This document shows positions 6,924 through 15,421 of a stretch of DNA of 20,164 bases, piece by piece. Position numbers and translations under genes: made by a program. Positions within the stretch are counted from its first letter, which is position 1; every line of letters begins with the position of its first letter. The notes beneath the pieces are model-generated. The model was not told the DNA's origin, made no database searches, and saw only the letters and a program-made list of their open reading frames with translations. Origin of the DNA: Solirubrobacterales bacterium (GTDB taxonomy: Bacteria > Actinomycetota > Thermoleophilia > Solirubrobacterales > Solirubrobacteraceae); assembly GCA_003134675.1 (NCBI GenBank), contig PLBZ01000060.1, positions 7,280-27,443 on the forward strand. Reading direction: 5' to 3'.

Positions 6924-8330
6924 ATGAAGGTCGCCGTCGTCGGCTATCCAAATGTGGGGAAGTCCTCGCTGATCAACCGTCTCACTGGCACACGTGAGGC
7001 GGTCGTGCACGAGCGCCCCGGGGTCACGCGCGACCGTAAGGAGCTCGAGTGCGAGTGGAACGGCCGTCAGTTCAAGCTGATCGACACGGGTGGGGTGGAC
7101 TTTCAAGACGAAGATCCGCTCGCCTCCTCGATCCGCGATCAGGCAAAGGCAGGGCTGGCCGATGCCCAGGTGGCGGTATTGGTGGTCGACGTGCGCGCCG
7201 GGATCAGGCCGGGCGACGAGGAGATGGCCGACCTTCTGCGCCGCTCGCCGCTAGGAATGATCGTGGCGGCGAACAAGTGCGACGGCGTCGATGAGATCCC
7301 GCTGGCCGCGGAGTTCCACCGCCTCGGTCTCGGTGCGCCGATCCCCGTCTCGGCCGCCCAGGGCCTCGGATCGGGCGATCTGCTCGACCGGATCGTCGAG
7401 TTGCTTGATTTGAGCCCGCCCACCCCGGATGAGCCCGACGGGGACACGGTACGCCTCGCGATCATCGGCCGGCCGAACGTGGGGAAGTCCTCGCTCGTAA
7501 ATCGCTTTCTCGGCGAGGAGCGCGTGATCGTCTCCGCGCTCGCCGGCACCACGCGCGACGCGATCGACATGCCGCTGATGGTCGGCGAGCGCAAACTGAC
7601 TCTCGTCGACACCGCCGGCATGCGCCGTCAGTCCAAGGTGGCGGACTCGATCGAGTACTACACCGCGCTGCGCTCCCAGCGTGCTGCCGAGCGCGCGGAT
7701 GTGGCGCTGGTGGTGTGCGACGCCCGCGAAGGCGTCACCGCGCAGGACCTGCGGGTCGCGGAGCTCGCGATGAAGGCGGGATGCGCCACCGCGATCGTGC
7801 TGAACAAGTGGGATGTACGCGAAGGCTCCGAGGACGATCTCGATCACGAGCGCGCGCGTGTGGCCGAAAAGCTGCGCCTGCGACCGCGCGTGCTGACCGC
7901 GAGCGCGCTGACCGGCCGCCACGTCGCGCGCCTCTTGACGGAGGTCCTCGCGCTCGGCGACCGCATGGCCGGACGCATCCCCACCGCCGAGCTGAACCGA
8001 TTCCTCGCCGAGGCCGTCCAGGCCCGCCAGCCACCCGTGGGAACACGCCGGGGCTCGAGCCAGCATCGGCTGAAGTTGATCTACATGGCCCAGATCGGCG
8101 AGCGCCCGCCGCGCTTTGCGATCCAGATCAACTCCAGAGCGCGCGTGACTCGCGACTACGCCTACTTCCTGGAGAACCGTCTGCGTGCCCGCTACGGGAT
8201 GGACGGGGTGCCGCTCGTGATCGACTTCGTCGAGCGCGGCCAGCGCGGACGGGAAGTACCGGCCCGCCCGCCCCGCGTAGACTTCCCGGACTTTGACGAC
8301 GACCACCTGGAGCAGACCGCGAACCCATGA
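6924..8330 (+). CDS. der: ribosome-assembly GTPase Der (EngA)
   Basis: Essential double GTPase for 50S subunit maturation. Its 468 residues hold G domain 1, with G1 GYPNVGKSS (7-15), G3 DTGG (54-57) and G4 NKCD (117-120). An acidic linker follows, then G domain 2 with GRPNVGKSS (182-190), DTAG (229-232) and NKWD (294-297). The C-terminal KH-like domain (about 350-440) contains [20 protein letters not shown]. The two G1 motifs share a nearly identical 17-nt DNA stretch (GTGGGGAAGTCCTCGCT), a trace of the internal domain duplication. The start is ATG at 6924, 10 nt after the cmk stop. The stop overlaps the metK ATG as ATGA (8327-8330), so metK translation is probably coupled to der. Confidence 0.97.
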   Translation: MKVAVVGYPNVGKSSLINRLTGTREAVVHERPGVTRDRKELECEWNGRQFKLIDTGGVDFQDEDPLASSIRDQAKAGLADAQVAVLVVDVRAGIRPGDEEMADLLRRSPLGMIVAANKCDGVDEIPLAAEFHRLGLGAPIPVSAAQGLGSGDLLDRIVELLDLSPPTPDEPDGDTVRLAIIGRPNVGKSSLVNRFLGEERVIVSALAGTTRDAIDMPLMVGERKLTLVDTAGMRRQSKVADSIEYYTALRSQRAAERADVALVVCDAREGVTAQDLRVAELAMKAGCATAIVLNKWDVREGSEDDLDHERARVAEKLRLRPRVLTASALTGRHVARLLTEVLALGDRMAGRIPTAELNRFLAEAVQARQPPVGTRRGSSQHRLKLIYMAQIGERPPRFAIQINSRARVTRDYAYFLENRLRARYGMDGVPLVIDFVERGQRGREVPARPPRVDFPDFDDDHLEQTANP

Positions 8331-9544
8331 GCCAGCTTCCTGACAACGAGTACCTGTTCACCTCCGAGTCGGTCACGGAGGGGCACCCGGACAAGATCGC
8401 CGACCAGATCTCCGACGGGGTGCTCGACGCCGTGCTGAGAGACGATCCGTATGGCCGCGTGGCCTGTGAGACGCTTGTCAATACGGGCCTGATCGTCGTC
8501 TCCGGCGAGATCTCGACCGACACCTACGTCGACATCCAGGACATCGCGCGCGAGACGGTTCGCGAGATCGGCTACACCGACGCCGACCTCGGCTTCTCGG
8601 CGGACTCCTGCGCGGTGCTCAACGCGATCGACAAGCAGTCCCCCGACATCGCCCAGGGCGTCGATGAGGCCTATGAGGCGCGGACTGATGCGAGCGACGA
8701 CGATGAGCTCGACGTCGCAGGCGCGGGCGACCAGGGCATGATGTTCGGGTACGCGACTAACGAGACGGACGCGCTGATGCCGCTGCCGATCTCACTCGCG
8801 CACCGCCTCGCCGAGCGCCTGGCGGCGGTCCGCAAGGCCGAGACGCTCGACTACTTGCGCCCCGATGGCAAGACGCAGGTGAGCGTTCGCTACCAGGACG
8901 GCAAGCCGGTAGAGATCGAGAAGCTCTTGATCTCCACCCAGCACGCCGAAGGGGCCGAGTCGCTGATCCCGGACGACCTCTGGGAGCACGTCGTGCAGCC
9001 GATCTTGCCGAAGGACCTCTACGACGCGAGCAGGCTGCGCAAGAACTTCCTCGTCAACCCGACGGGCCGCTTCGTGATCGGCGGCCCGGTCGGCGACGCC
9101 GGCCTGACCGGACGCAAGATCATCGTCGACACCTACGGCGGCATGGCTCGCCACGGGGGTGGCGCCTTCTCCGGCAAGGATCCCTCCAAGGTCGACCGCT
9201 CGGCCGCTTACGCCGCTCGCTGGGTCGCCAAGAACATTGTCTCCGCGGGGCTGGCCGAACGCGCGGAAGTGCAGGTCGCCTACGCGATCGGGGTCGCACA
9301 CCCGGTATCGGTGATGGTCGAGACGTTCGGTACCGAGCTCGAGGGCCGCACGCGCGGTCAGATCGTGCGGGCCGTCGATGAGGTCTTCGACCTGCGCCCG
9401 GGCTCCTTCCGCGAGGAGCTCAAACTGCACCGGCCGATCTACCAGAAGACCGCCGCCTACGGGCACTTCGGCCGCGACGACCACGACTTCACGTGGGAGC
9501 GGACCGACAAGGCCGCCGCGCTGCGTTCTGCCGCCGGCCTCTGA
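8327..9544 (+). CDS. metK: S-adenosylmethionine synthetase
   Basis: Makes S-adenosylmethionine from ATP and methionine. The 405-residue, full-length protein has the signatures [20 protein letters not shown] (11-30), [15 protein letters not shown] (132-146) and [19 protein letters not shown] (277-295). An acidic stretch, [10 protein letters not shown] (120-129), precedes the second motif. It follows der with a 4-nt ATGA overlap and is followed 25 nt later by priA. metK-priA adjacency is common in actinobacteria, but the gmk-rpoZ-coaBC genes that usually precede it there are absent and der takes their place. SAM made here would serve RlmN, RsmB and the class I methyltransferase in this window, as well as all other cellular SAM users. 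Confidence 0.97.
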   Translation: MSQLPDNEYLFTSESVTEGHPDKIADQISDGVLDAVLRDDPYGRVACETLVNTGLIVVSGEISTDTYVDIQDIARETVREIGYTDADLGFSADSCAVLNAIDKQSPDIAQGVDEAYEARTDASDDDELDVAGAGDQGMMFGYATNETDALMPLPISLAHRLAERLAAVRKAETLDYLRPDGKTQVSVRYQDGKPVEIEKLLISTQHAEGAESLIPDDLWEHVVQPILPKDLYDASRLRKNFLVNPTGRFVIGGPVGDAGLTGRKIIVDTYGGMARHGGGAFSGKDPSKVDRSAAYAARWVAKNIVSAGLAERAEVQVAYAIGVAHPVSVMVETFGTELEGRTRGQIVRAVDEVFDLRPGSFREELKLHRPIYQKTAAYGHFGRDDHDFTWERTDKAAALRSAAGL

Positions 9545-9557
9545 CCGAAGACGCCTC

Positions 9558-9563
9558 TAAGGT
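9558..9563 (+). promoter_or_regulatory. candidate -10 box for leaderless priA transcript
   Basis: TAAGGT is followed by 6 nt (GGCGGC) and the GTG start of priA at 9570. No Shine-Dalgarno sequence fits in the remaining gap after metK (stop 9542-9544). The spacing is the same as at der. Leaderless initiation is inferred from spacing. Confidence 0.5.
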
Positions 9564-9569
9564 GGCGGC

Positions 9570-11618
9570 GTGTCCGCCATCGCCCAGGTCGAGAGTCAAA
9601 TAGCTGAAGTTGGTGCGGCATCGATCATCGCCCAGGTAGAGCCGATGACAACGGCCCGTGCCTTGCATGGACCATTCGACTATCGGCTGCCGGAGTCTCT
9701 CAGAGGCGATGTCGACATCGGATCGATGCTCGTGGTGCCGTTCGGGCGCCGGCAGGTGCTTGGCGTGGTCGTCGGCCTGGCGGAGCACAGCGAGGTCGCC
9801 GAGGAGAAGCTGCTCGCGCCGCTACGGGCGCTGGATGAAGGCCCACCCACCCTGCCCCCCGACCTGGTGGCGCTGGCCGAGTGGATCGCGGCAGAGTACT
9901 GCTCGACGATCTCACGCGCGCTCGGTCTCGTGTTGCCGCCCGGCGCCGCTCGCCGCTTGAGCGGACGCAAACGCCGCGCTGTCACCCGCCGCGTGCATCT
10001 TCCCGTCGGCGCGCGCAGTCCCGAGCCTCCGCAGTTGACTGGCGAGCAGCACGATGTGCTCGAGGCGCTCACGGCGGCGCTCACGGCGCGCACGGCTGCC
10101 CGGCGCCTGCTGCACGGGGTCACGGGCTCCGGCAAGACGGAGATCTATCTGCGCGCCGCGGCGATCGCGCTGGAGCAGGGACGCGGCGCGATCGTGCTCG
10201 TCCCTGAGATCGCGCTGACCCCACAGATCGTGGGGCGCTTTTCAGAACGCTTCGGCGACACGGTCGCGGTGCTGCACTCACGGCTGCGCCCGGCCGAGCG
10301 CTACGAGGAGTGGCGGCGTCTGCGCGCCGGGGAGGCGCGCGTGTGCGTCGGCCCTCGCTCGGCCGTGTTCGCACCGATCGAAGACCTCGGTTTGATCGTC
10401 GTCGACGAGGAGCACGATGCCTCTTACAAGCACGAAGGCGACCCGCGCTACGACGCCCGCGACGTCGCCGCCGAGCGTGCCGTGCGCTGTGGGGCGCTGC
10501 TGCTCTCCGGCAGCGCGACCCCGCGGCCGGAGAGCGTGCGCGCGGTGCCCCGCCCGCTGCGCCTGCCCGGCCGCGTGGACGGCCGCCCGCTGCCAGAGGT
10601 CCAGATCCTCGACATGCGCGGAGAAACCCAGGGGCTGCACCCGTTGACCGCACAGGCGCTCGCGGAGGTACGCAGCGCGGGTGGGAAGGCGATGGTGCTG
10701 CTCAACCGCCGCGGCTGGTCGAACTTCCTTTCGTGCCGCTCCTGCGGGCGGGTGTGGAGTTGCCCGGACTGCGACGTGGCACTCGTGCTGCATCGTAGCG
10801 AGGGACACGTGGCCTGTCACCACTGCGGACATCGCCAAGACGTACCAACACGCTGTGACGATTGTGGCTCGACCGCGGTGGCACGCCACGGCGCGGGCAC
10901 CGAGCGCGTGCAGCATGACCTCGCGGTCACGCTCGACGACGGGAGCTTCCCCGTGTTTCGCCTGGACGCGGACGTAGCCGACGGGGAGGACGGTGGCGTG
11001 GGAACGCTGCTGCGCCGCTTCGAGGCGTCCTCTTCAGGGGTCTTGATCGGGACTCAGATGGTCGCCAAGGGTCACGATTTCCGCGACGTGACGCTCGGGG
11101 TCGTGCTCGACGCGGACGCCACCCTGCGCTTCCCCGACTTCCGGGCCGAGGAGCGCACATTCGCGCTGATCGCACAGCTCGCCGGGCGCGTCGGACGCGG
11201 TGGCGAGGGCCGCGTGCTGGTGCAGAGCATCGCTCCCGAGGCACGCTCGATCGTGCACGCTTCACGCCACGACAGCGATGGCTTTCTGGCCGGCGAGCTG
11301 GAACGTCGCGAGGCGCTCCGCTATCCGCCCTTCTCACACCTGATCAGGATCGTGTGCTCCGCTGTGGACCCCGTCCCGGCACGCGCGGCGGCGGATGCAC
11401 TGCGCGAGCGCCTGAGATCTTTATCGACCGGTCTTGACGCGAGTGTGCTTGGACCCGCCTCTTTGTTTCGCTTGCGCGGTCGCGAACGCCAGGTGCTTGT
11501 GGTGAAGGCGACCGAGCGTCGAGGAGCCGTGCACGCGGCGGGAGAGGCTGTCCGAAGTGTGGCTGTGGGGCGGGAGCACGCGGGTGTGAGCTTCAGCGTG
11601 GATGTGGACCCGCAATAA
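9570..11618 (+). CDS. priA: primosomal protein N' (PriA), replication-restart helicase
   Basis: Superfamily 2 DNA helicase that reloads the replisome at collapsed forks. The 682 residues comprise a 3'-DNA-binding domain (from about 20, HGPFDYRLPESL) and helicase motifs: Walker A GVTGSGKTE (183-191), DEEH (279-282), GSATP (314-318), TQMVAKGHDF (495-504) and QLAGRVGRG (536-544). Eight zinc-binding cysteines lie at 389, 392, 398, 401, 416, 419, 429 and 432. All key ATPase residues are present, unlike the degenerate PriA of many mycobacteria and streptomycetes. The start is GTG at 9570. The first 25 residues contain an in-frame partial repeat (IAQVE at 4-8 and 20-24), so the N-terminus is about 16 residues longer than expected. 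The stop (11616-11618) overlaps a possible -10 box of def. Confidence 0.96.
   Translation: MSAIAQVESQIAEVGAASIIAQVEPMTTARALHGPFDYRLPESLRGDVDIGSMLVVPFGRRQVLGVVVGLAEHSEVAEEKLLAPLRALDEGPPTLPPDLVALAEWIAAEYCSTISRALGLVLPPGAARRLSGRKRRAVTRRVHLPVGARSPEPPQLTGEQHDVLEALTAALTARTAARRLLHGVTGSGKTEIYLRAAAIALEQGRGAIVLVPEIALTPQIVGRFSERFGDTVAVLHSRLRPAERYEEWRRLRAGEARVCVGPRSAVFAPIEDLGLIVVDEEHDASYKHEGDPRYDARDVAAERAVRCGALLLSGSATPRPESVRAVPRPLRLPGRVDGRPLPEVQILDMRGETQGLHPLTAQALAEVRSAGGKAMVLLNRRGWSNFLSCRSCGRVWSCPDCDVALVLHRSEGHVACHHCGHRQDVPTRCDDCGSTAVARHGAGTERVQHDLAVTLDDGSFPVFRLDADVADGEDGGVGTLLRRFEASSSGVLIGTQMVAKGHDFRDVTLGVVLDADATLRFPDFRAEERTFALIAQLAGRVGRGGEGRVLVQSIAPEARSIVHASRHDSDGFLAGELERREALRYPPFSHLIRIVCSAVDPVPARAAADALRERLRSLSTGLDASVLGPASLFRLRGRERQVLVVKATERRGAVHAAGEAVRSVAVGREHAGVSFSVDVDPQ
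9578..9641 (+). repeat. imperfect 16-bp direct repeat at the priA 5' end
   Basis: CATCGCCCAGGTCGAG at 9578-9593 recurs at 9626-9641 with one mismatch (CATCGCCCAGGTAGAG). The offset is 48 bp, exactly 16 codons, so the frame is kept and the pentapeptide IAQVE is duplicated. It resembles an in-frame partial tandem duplication just after the start codon. Confidence 0.75.
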
Positions 11619-11621
11619 ACT
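11616..11621 (+). promoter_or_regulatory. candidate -10 box for leaderless def transcript
   Basis: TAAACT begins with the priA stop codon TAA and lies 9 nt before the def ATG (11631). The gap CAAGTCTTC has no Shine-Dalgarno sequence. A TANNNT hexamer built on the upstream stop codon is also seen at der. The spacing is at the long end for a leaderless transcript. Confidence 0.4.
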
Positions 11622-11630
11622 CAAGTCTTC

Positions 11631-12263
11631 ATGGCTGAGACAGACGAGCTCATCGAGTCCGAGCAGGACGCGCCGCCCGAGGAGCTAGAGGGCGGGCGGG
11701 TCGAGGAACTCGATTCCGAAACCCGAGCGCGCCGCGATGCGGCGCTGCGCCACGTACGCAAGCTCGGCGATCCGGTGCTGCGCGCCAGCGCGCTCCCGGT
11801 CGAGCGCTTCGATGAGCTTCTGCGGAGCGAGATAGAGCGCATGGGCGAGCTGATGGGCGATGCGCTTGGCATCGGGCTGGCAGCCACCCAGATCGGGATA
11901 CTGAACCGCGTGCTCGTCTACCGCGCGGACCCCGAGGAGCCGCTGACGGCGCTCGTCAATCCGGTCTTGGAGTTCTCGAGCGAGGAGACCGAGACAGCGA
12001 GCGAGGGGTGCTTGAGCATCCCCTTCGTGCATGTCGAGGTGGAGCGCCCGGCTGAAGTGCGGGTACGCGCACGTGACGCCCAAGGCGAGGAGCTCCAGGT
12101 GCATGCGAGCGGGTTGACCGCGAGGGTGATCCAGCACGAGATGGACCATCTCGACGGCGTCCTGATCCTCGATCGCATCTCGCGCGAGGCGCGCAAGCAG
12201 GCGATGCGCGACATGCGCGAGGCGCAGGAAGTGAGCGCCGGCGAGTTGGCTGGCGCAGCCTAG
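11631..12263 (+). CDS. def: peptide deformylase with acidic N-terminal extension
   Basis: Metalloenzyme that removes the formyl group from the initiator methionine of new proteins. The three defining motifs are present: GIGLAATQIG (80-89), EGCLS (125-129, metal ligand Cys127) and QHEMDHLDG (168-176, ligands His169 and His173, catalytic Glu170). The 210-residue protein is longer than usual (about 170-190). Its first 35 or so residues are strongly acidic, and the normal enzyme begins near VRKLGDPVLR (42-51). No in-frame ATG or GTG closer to that point was found, and the ATG at 11631 lies just after the priA stop, so the extension is probably real. It is paired with fmt, which starts 22 bases after the stop codon: Fmt adds the formyl group that Def removes. 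Confidence 0.95.
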   Translation: MAETDELIESEQDAPPEELEGGRVEELDSETRARRDAALRHVRKLGDPVLRASALPVERFDELLRSEIERMGELMGDALGIGLAATQIGILNRVLVYRADPEEPLTALVNPVLEFSSEETETASEGCLSIPFVHVEVERPAEVRVRARDAQGEELQVHASGLTARVIQHEMDHLDGVLILDRISREARKQAMRDMREAQEVSAGELAGAA

Positions 12264-12284
12264 TCCGCGGCGCGCCTCGAAGCC

Positions 12285-13184
12285 ATGAGCACCGTCTTCC
12301 TCGGCACATCCGCGTTCGCCGCGGCGATCCTCGAGCGCCTTGCGCGCACCGCGGATCATCGCCCAGCGCTCGTGGTCACGCGCCCCGATCGTCCGAGCGG
12401 CCGTGGCCGCCGTTTTACCCCGCCGCCGGTCGCCGAGACGGCCAGGGCCCTTGCGATCCCGCTTGAGCAGCCGGAGAGCGTCAACGAGCCGCAGGTGAGT
12501 GAGCTGATCGCCCGCGCGGGCGACGGCGCCCGCCAGACCGTGATCGTCTGTGCGTTTGGGGCGCTCATCAAGGAGCCGCTGCTGTCCGAGCACGAGCTGC
12601 TGAACGTGCACCCTTCGCTGCTGCCGCGCTGGCGGGGGGCGGCGCCGATCGAGCGCGCGATCATGGCCGGCGACGAGCGCACCGGCGTATCGATCATGCG
12701 CCTCACGGCGGGTCTCGACAACGGACCCGTGTGCCTTGCCACCGCTGAGCCGATCGACCCGCAGGACACATATGGATCGCTCGCCACGCGCCTGCAGGTC
12801 ATCGGCGGCGAGCTACTCGTGCAAACGCTGGATCTCCTCGCGACGGGCGAGCCGCCGGCGTTTGTCGAGCAGGACGAGGCGAGTGTCACCTACGCCGAGA
12901 AGATCGGTCCCGATGATCGGCTGCTCGATCTGAGGAGGCCGGCGAGTGAGCTGGAGCGCATCGTGCGCGCTCTTCATCCACACATCGGTGCTCGCGTGAT
13001 GCTGGCGGATGGCACCACGATCGGGGTGCGCCGCGCGACGCTGGTGGAAGATCCCGGTCTGACCCCGGCCGCTGAGCGCCTGCTGTTGCGCTGCCAGCCC
13101 GGTGTGCTGGAGCTGCTCGAAGTGCAACCACCCGGTGGTCGTCCGATGGACGCGGCTGCCTATCTGCGCGGGCATGCCAGCTAA
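12285..13184 (+). CDS. fmt: methionyl-tRNA formyltransferase
   Basis: Formylates initiator Met-tRNA using 10-formyltetrahydrofolate. The 299 residues open with VFLGTSAFAA (4-13). The catalytic core LLNVHPSLLPRWRGAAPI (105-122) carries Asn107 and His109, and GLDNGPV (143-149) carries Asp145, completing the Asn-His-Asp triad. The C-terminal tRNA-binding OB-like domain follows from about 200. GLDNGP differs slightly from the common GLDTGP. The ATG at 12285 is the natural start. The 3' end overlaps rsmB by 11 nt in another frame. def-fmt-rsmB order is widely conserved in bacteria. Confidence 0.96.
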   Translation: MSTVFLGTSAFAAAILERLARTADHRPALVVTRPDRPSGRGRRFTPPPVAETARALAIPLEQPESVNEPQVSELIARAGDGARQTVIVCAFGALIKEPLLSEHELLNVHPSLLPRWRGAAPIERAIMAGDERTGVSIMRLTAGLDNGPVCLATAEPIDPQDTYGSLATRLQVIGGELLVQTLDLLATGEPPAFVEQDEASVTYAEKIGPDDRLLDLRRPASELERIVRALHPHIGARVMLADGTTIGVRRATLVEDPGLTPAAERLLLRCQPGVLELLEVQPPGGRPMDAAAYLRGHAS

Positions 13185-14481
13185 GGCACGAGTCTGCGCA
13201 TACGCGGTGCTGCGGCGGGTGTGCGAGGACGGAGCCTACGCCGACCGTGCTCTGCGGGCGGAGGCGAAGGAGCTCGACGGGCGCGACCGGGCGCTGGCGA
13301 TGCACCTCGCATACGGAACGGTGCAGCGCATGGGCACGCTCGATCACGTGATCGAGCGTCTCGCCGAGCGCCCGCCCGACCAGCTGGACGCGCGGCTGCT
13401 GGCGGCGCTACGGCTGGGGTTGTATGAGCTGCTGTACCTGAGCGGCGCGCCCGACCACGCCGTCGTGGCGGATGGGGTGGAGCTGGCGAAGGGGGGTGCT
13501 CGCGGCGGTCATGGTCTGGTCAACGCCGTGCTACGCCGGGGCGCACGCGAGGGCGCTGCGGTGCTGGATGGCCTGAGCGACCAGACGCCGGCGCAGGCGG
13601 CGGTGAAGCACTCTCATCCGGATTGGATAGCGCGATTGTGGTGGGAGCAGCTGGGGGCAAGCGACGCTCGTGCGCTGATGGACTATGACAACGAGCCGGG
13701 CGAGGTGGCGCTGCGTGTGAACACGCTGCTGACCGACACCGCGACGCTGGCGGGCGAATTACCGGTTGCCACCCATCCCGATCCAGACCTGCCCGAAGCG
13801 CTGGTGCTGGAGGGTCCGTTCGATGCCCACGAGTCGCCCTTGTGGCCTGCCGGGGCCTTCCTGGCGCAATCGCGTGCTGCGATGCACGTGGCGCGGGCGC
13901 TCGATCCGCGCCCGGGCGAGCGGGTACTCGACCTGTGCGCGGCCCCCGGCGGCAAGAGCACCCATCTGGCGGCGTTGATGGAGGGTGAGGGTGAGGTGGT
14001 GGCGGTCGAGCGCAACCCGCGACGGGCCGGCGCGCTCACGCGCACCGCGGAGCGGCTGCAGGCTTCCAACGTCCGCGTCGAGGTCGCTGACGCTGCTGAG
14101 GAGCGCCCGGAGGGGGCCGTGTTCGATCGGGTCTTGGTCGATCCACCGTGCTCTGGGCTGGGCACGCTGCAGGTCCGCGCGGACCTGCGCTGGCGAGTGA
14201 CCCCGGAGCATGTCCGCGAGATGACGGGCGCGCAGGCGCAGGTCCTCGCAGCCGGCGCCGCAGCGCTCCGTCCGGGGGGCGTGCTGGTCTACTCTACGTG
14301 CACGATCTCTCCGGCCGAGAACGAGCGCCAGATCACCAGCTTCCTCAACTCCAATCCGGACTTCGCCCTCGATGACCTCGCATCCGAGCTGCCCGGGCGG
14401 GGGTGGGGGCAGAGTGTGTTGACGCTTCCCCACCGCGATCGCACCGCGGGGTTCTTCATAGCCCGGATGCGCAAGACCTGA
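13174..14481 (+). CDS. rsmB: 16S rRNA (cytosine-967-C5) methyltransferase RsmB
   Basis: SAM-dependent m5C methyltransferase of 16S rRNA (Sun/RsmB family). The 435 residues contain an N-terminal NusB-like RNA-binding domain (about 4-130) and a Rossmann methyltransferase. Motif I is LDLCAAPGGKSTH (252-264), motif IV is DPPCSGLG (323-330, Cys326) and motif VI is STCTISPAENE (374-384, Cys376, the predicted nucleophile). The frame is open upstream to about 13102, but the ATG at 13174 gives the normal NusB-like beginning (MPAKARVCAYAVLRRV) and an 11-nt overlap with fmt, so translational coupling is likely. Its stop is 5 nt before the zinc-ribbon gene. Confidence 0.95.
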   Translation: MPAKARVCAYAVLRRVCEDGAYADRALRAEAKELDGRDRALAMHLAYGTVQRMGTLDHVIERLAERPPDQLDARLLAALRLGLYELLYLSGAPDHAVVADGVELAKGGARGGHGLVNAVLRRGAREGAAVLDGLSDQTPAQAAVKHSHPDWIARLWWEQLGASDARALMDYDNEPGEVALRVNTLLTDTATLAGELPVATHPDPDLPEALVLEGPFDAHESPLWPAGAFLAQSRAAMHVARALDPRPGERVLDLCAAPGGKSTHLAALMEGEGEVVAVERNPRRAGALTRTAERLQASNVRVEVADAAEERPEGAVFDRVLVDPPCSGLGTLQVRADLRWRVTPEHVREMTGAQAQVLAAGAAALRPGGVLVYSTCTISPAENERQITSFLNSNPDFALDDLASELPGRGWGQSVLTLPHRDRTAGFFIARMRKT

Positions 14482-14486
14482 GCGCG

Positions 14487-14735
14487 ATGGCTAACGAGCC
14501 GACATCCGCGGGCAGTGCCGAGGTCGACCTCGGACCGAAGTGCCCGAACTGTGGCGAGCCGTGGCTGCGCGCCACGAACCTGCCGGGACGCTATCGCTGC
14601 GTTTACTGCTTGCACCGCTTCGAGCTCACGTCGGTGTGCCCCAACTGCGGCGAGCATTCGACGATCGTGCGCATGTCCTCGACGGCGCTCGTGAAGTGCA
14701 ACAACTGCGGCGATTCGATGCTCCAGCCGATATGA
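14487..14735 (+). CDS. small double zinc-ribbon protein
   Basis: 82 residues with four CxxC pairs: Cys19/22 (CPNC), Cys38/41 (CVYC), Cys51/54 (CPNC) and Cys71/74 (CNNC). This is enough for two zinc ribbons with almost nothing else. No signal peptide or membrane segment is visible. The Cys spacing and the CPNCG patterns resemble the small YfgJ-like zinc-ribbon family (DUF1407), which has no established function. It is co-directional with and packed between rsmB and rpe, and its stop overlaps the rpe start as ATGA (14732-14735), so it is co-translated with rpe. The ATG at 14487 is chosen; the frame is open upstream, but that part overlaps rsmB. A nucleic-acid or ribosome-associated role would suit the neighbours but is only a guess. 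Confidence 0.85.
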   Translation: MANEPTSAGSAEVDLGPKCPNCGEPWLRATNLPGRYRCVYCLHRFELTSVCPNCGEHSTIVRMSSTALVKCNNCGDSMLQPI

Positions 14736-15421
14736 GCGCCTCCTCTAAGGATTTGCTGCGCAGCGTGCGCGTGGCGCCGTCGATCCTGTCCGCCGACTTC
14801 GCGCGGCTGCGTGAGCAGGTGGGGGAGGTGCTCGACGTCGGTGCACGGATCGTTCATGTGGATGTGATGGACGGGCACTTCGTGCCGCCGATAACCCTCG
14901 GCCCGCTGGTCGTCGCGGCACTGCGAGAGCAGGTCGAGAAGGCCGGCGCGATGCTCGACGTGCACCTGATGATCGAACGGCCTGAGCGGCAGGTGAGCGA
15001 GTTCATCAAGGCCGGCGCTCACTCGATCACTGTCCACGCTGAGTCCACACCGCAGCTCGCCTACGCCGTGCACCTCATCCGCGATAGTGGTGCGTGTGTA
15101 GGGGTGGCGATCAATCCCGCTACTCCAGTTGGCGCGCTTTCAGAGATCACAGACGCGATTGACATGACGCTGTGCATGACCATCAACCCCGGCTGGGGCG
15201 GGCAACCTTTCATCGAGCATTCGCTTGAGAAGCTGCCACGAGTTCGCGCGATCCTCAGCGAGGATGTGGCCGTCGAGGTCGACGGGGGTATCAATCCCGC
15301 CACCGCGCCCAAGTGCAGGCAGGCCGGCGCAAACGTGTTCGTCGCCGGCTCGGCGATCTTTTCCTCGGCCGATCCCGGCGAGGCCTACCTGGCGATCGCG
15401 CAGTCGCTGCAGACAGATTAG
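14732..15421 (+). CDS. rpe: ribulose-phosphate 3-epimerase
   Basis: Interconverts ribulose 5-phosphate and xylulose 5-phosphate in the pentose phosphate pathway, which also supplies erythrose 4-phosphate for aroF. The 229-residue TIM barrel has VAPSILSADF (14-23), VHVDVMDGHFVPPITLGP (41-58; metal ligands His42 and Asp44), DVHLMIERP (76-84; His78), MTINPGWGGQPF (149-160), the EVDGGI segment with Asp184, and FVAGSAIF at the phosphate site. Asp44 and Asp184 are the predicted acid-base pair. An upstream open frame exists, but the ATG at 14732 gives the family's N-terminus and overlaps the zinc-ribbon stop. It is the last gene of the plus-strand block and converges on the flippase gene, 14 bp away. 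Confidence 0.96.
   Translation: MSASSKDLLRSVRVAPSILSADFARLREQVGEVLDVGARIVHVDVMDGHFVPPITLGPLVVAALREQVEKAGAMLDVHLMIERPERQVSEFIKAGAHSITVHAESTPQLAYAVHLIRDSGACVGVAINPATPVGALSEITDAIDMTLCMTINPGWGGQPFIEHSLEKLPRVRAILSEDVAVEVDGGINPATAPKCRQAGANVFVAGSAIFSSADPGEAYLAIAQSLQTD

Noticed and set aside
6942..7497. Repeated 17-nt GTGGGGAAGTCCTCGCT in der as a mobile or regulatory repeat
   Set aside because: Both copies encode the G1 motif of the two GTPase domains, so the repeat reflects domain duplication and codon choice.
7251..8306. Long antisense open frame (351 codons) opposite der
   Set aside because: It lies wholly opposite a clear Der coding sequence. Its Arg/His/Leu-rich composition is typical of the mirror frame of GC-rich genes, and it has no recognisable motif.
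11685..12611. Antisense open frame (308 codons) opposite def and fmt
   Set aside because: It spans two well-supported genes and their junction, with no family motif, as expected for a GC-driven shadow frame.
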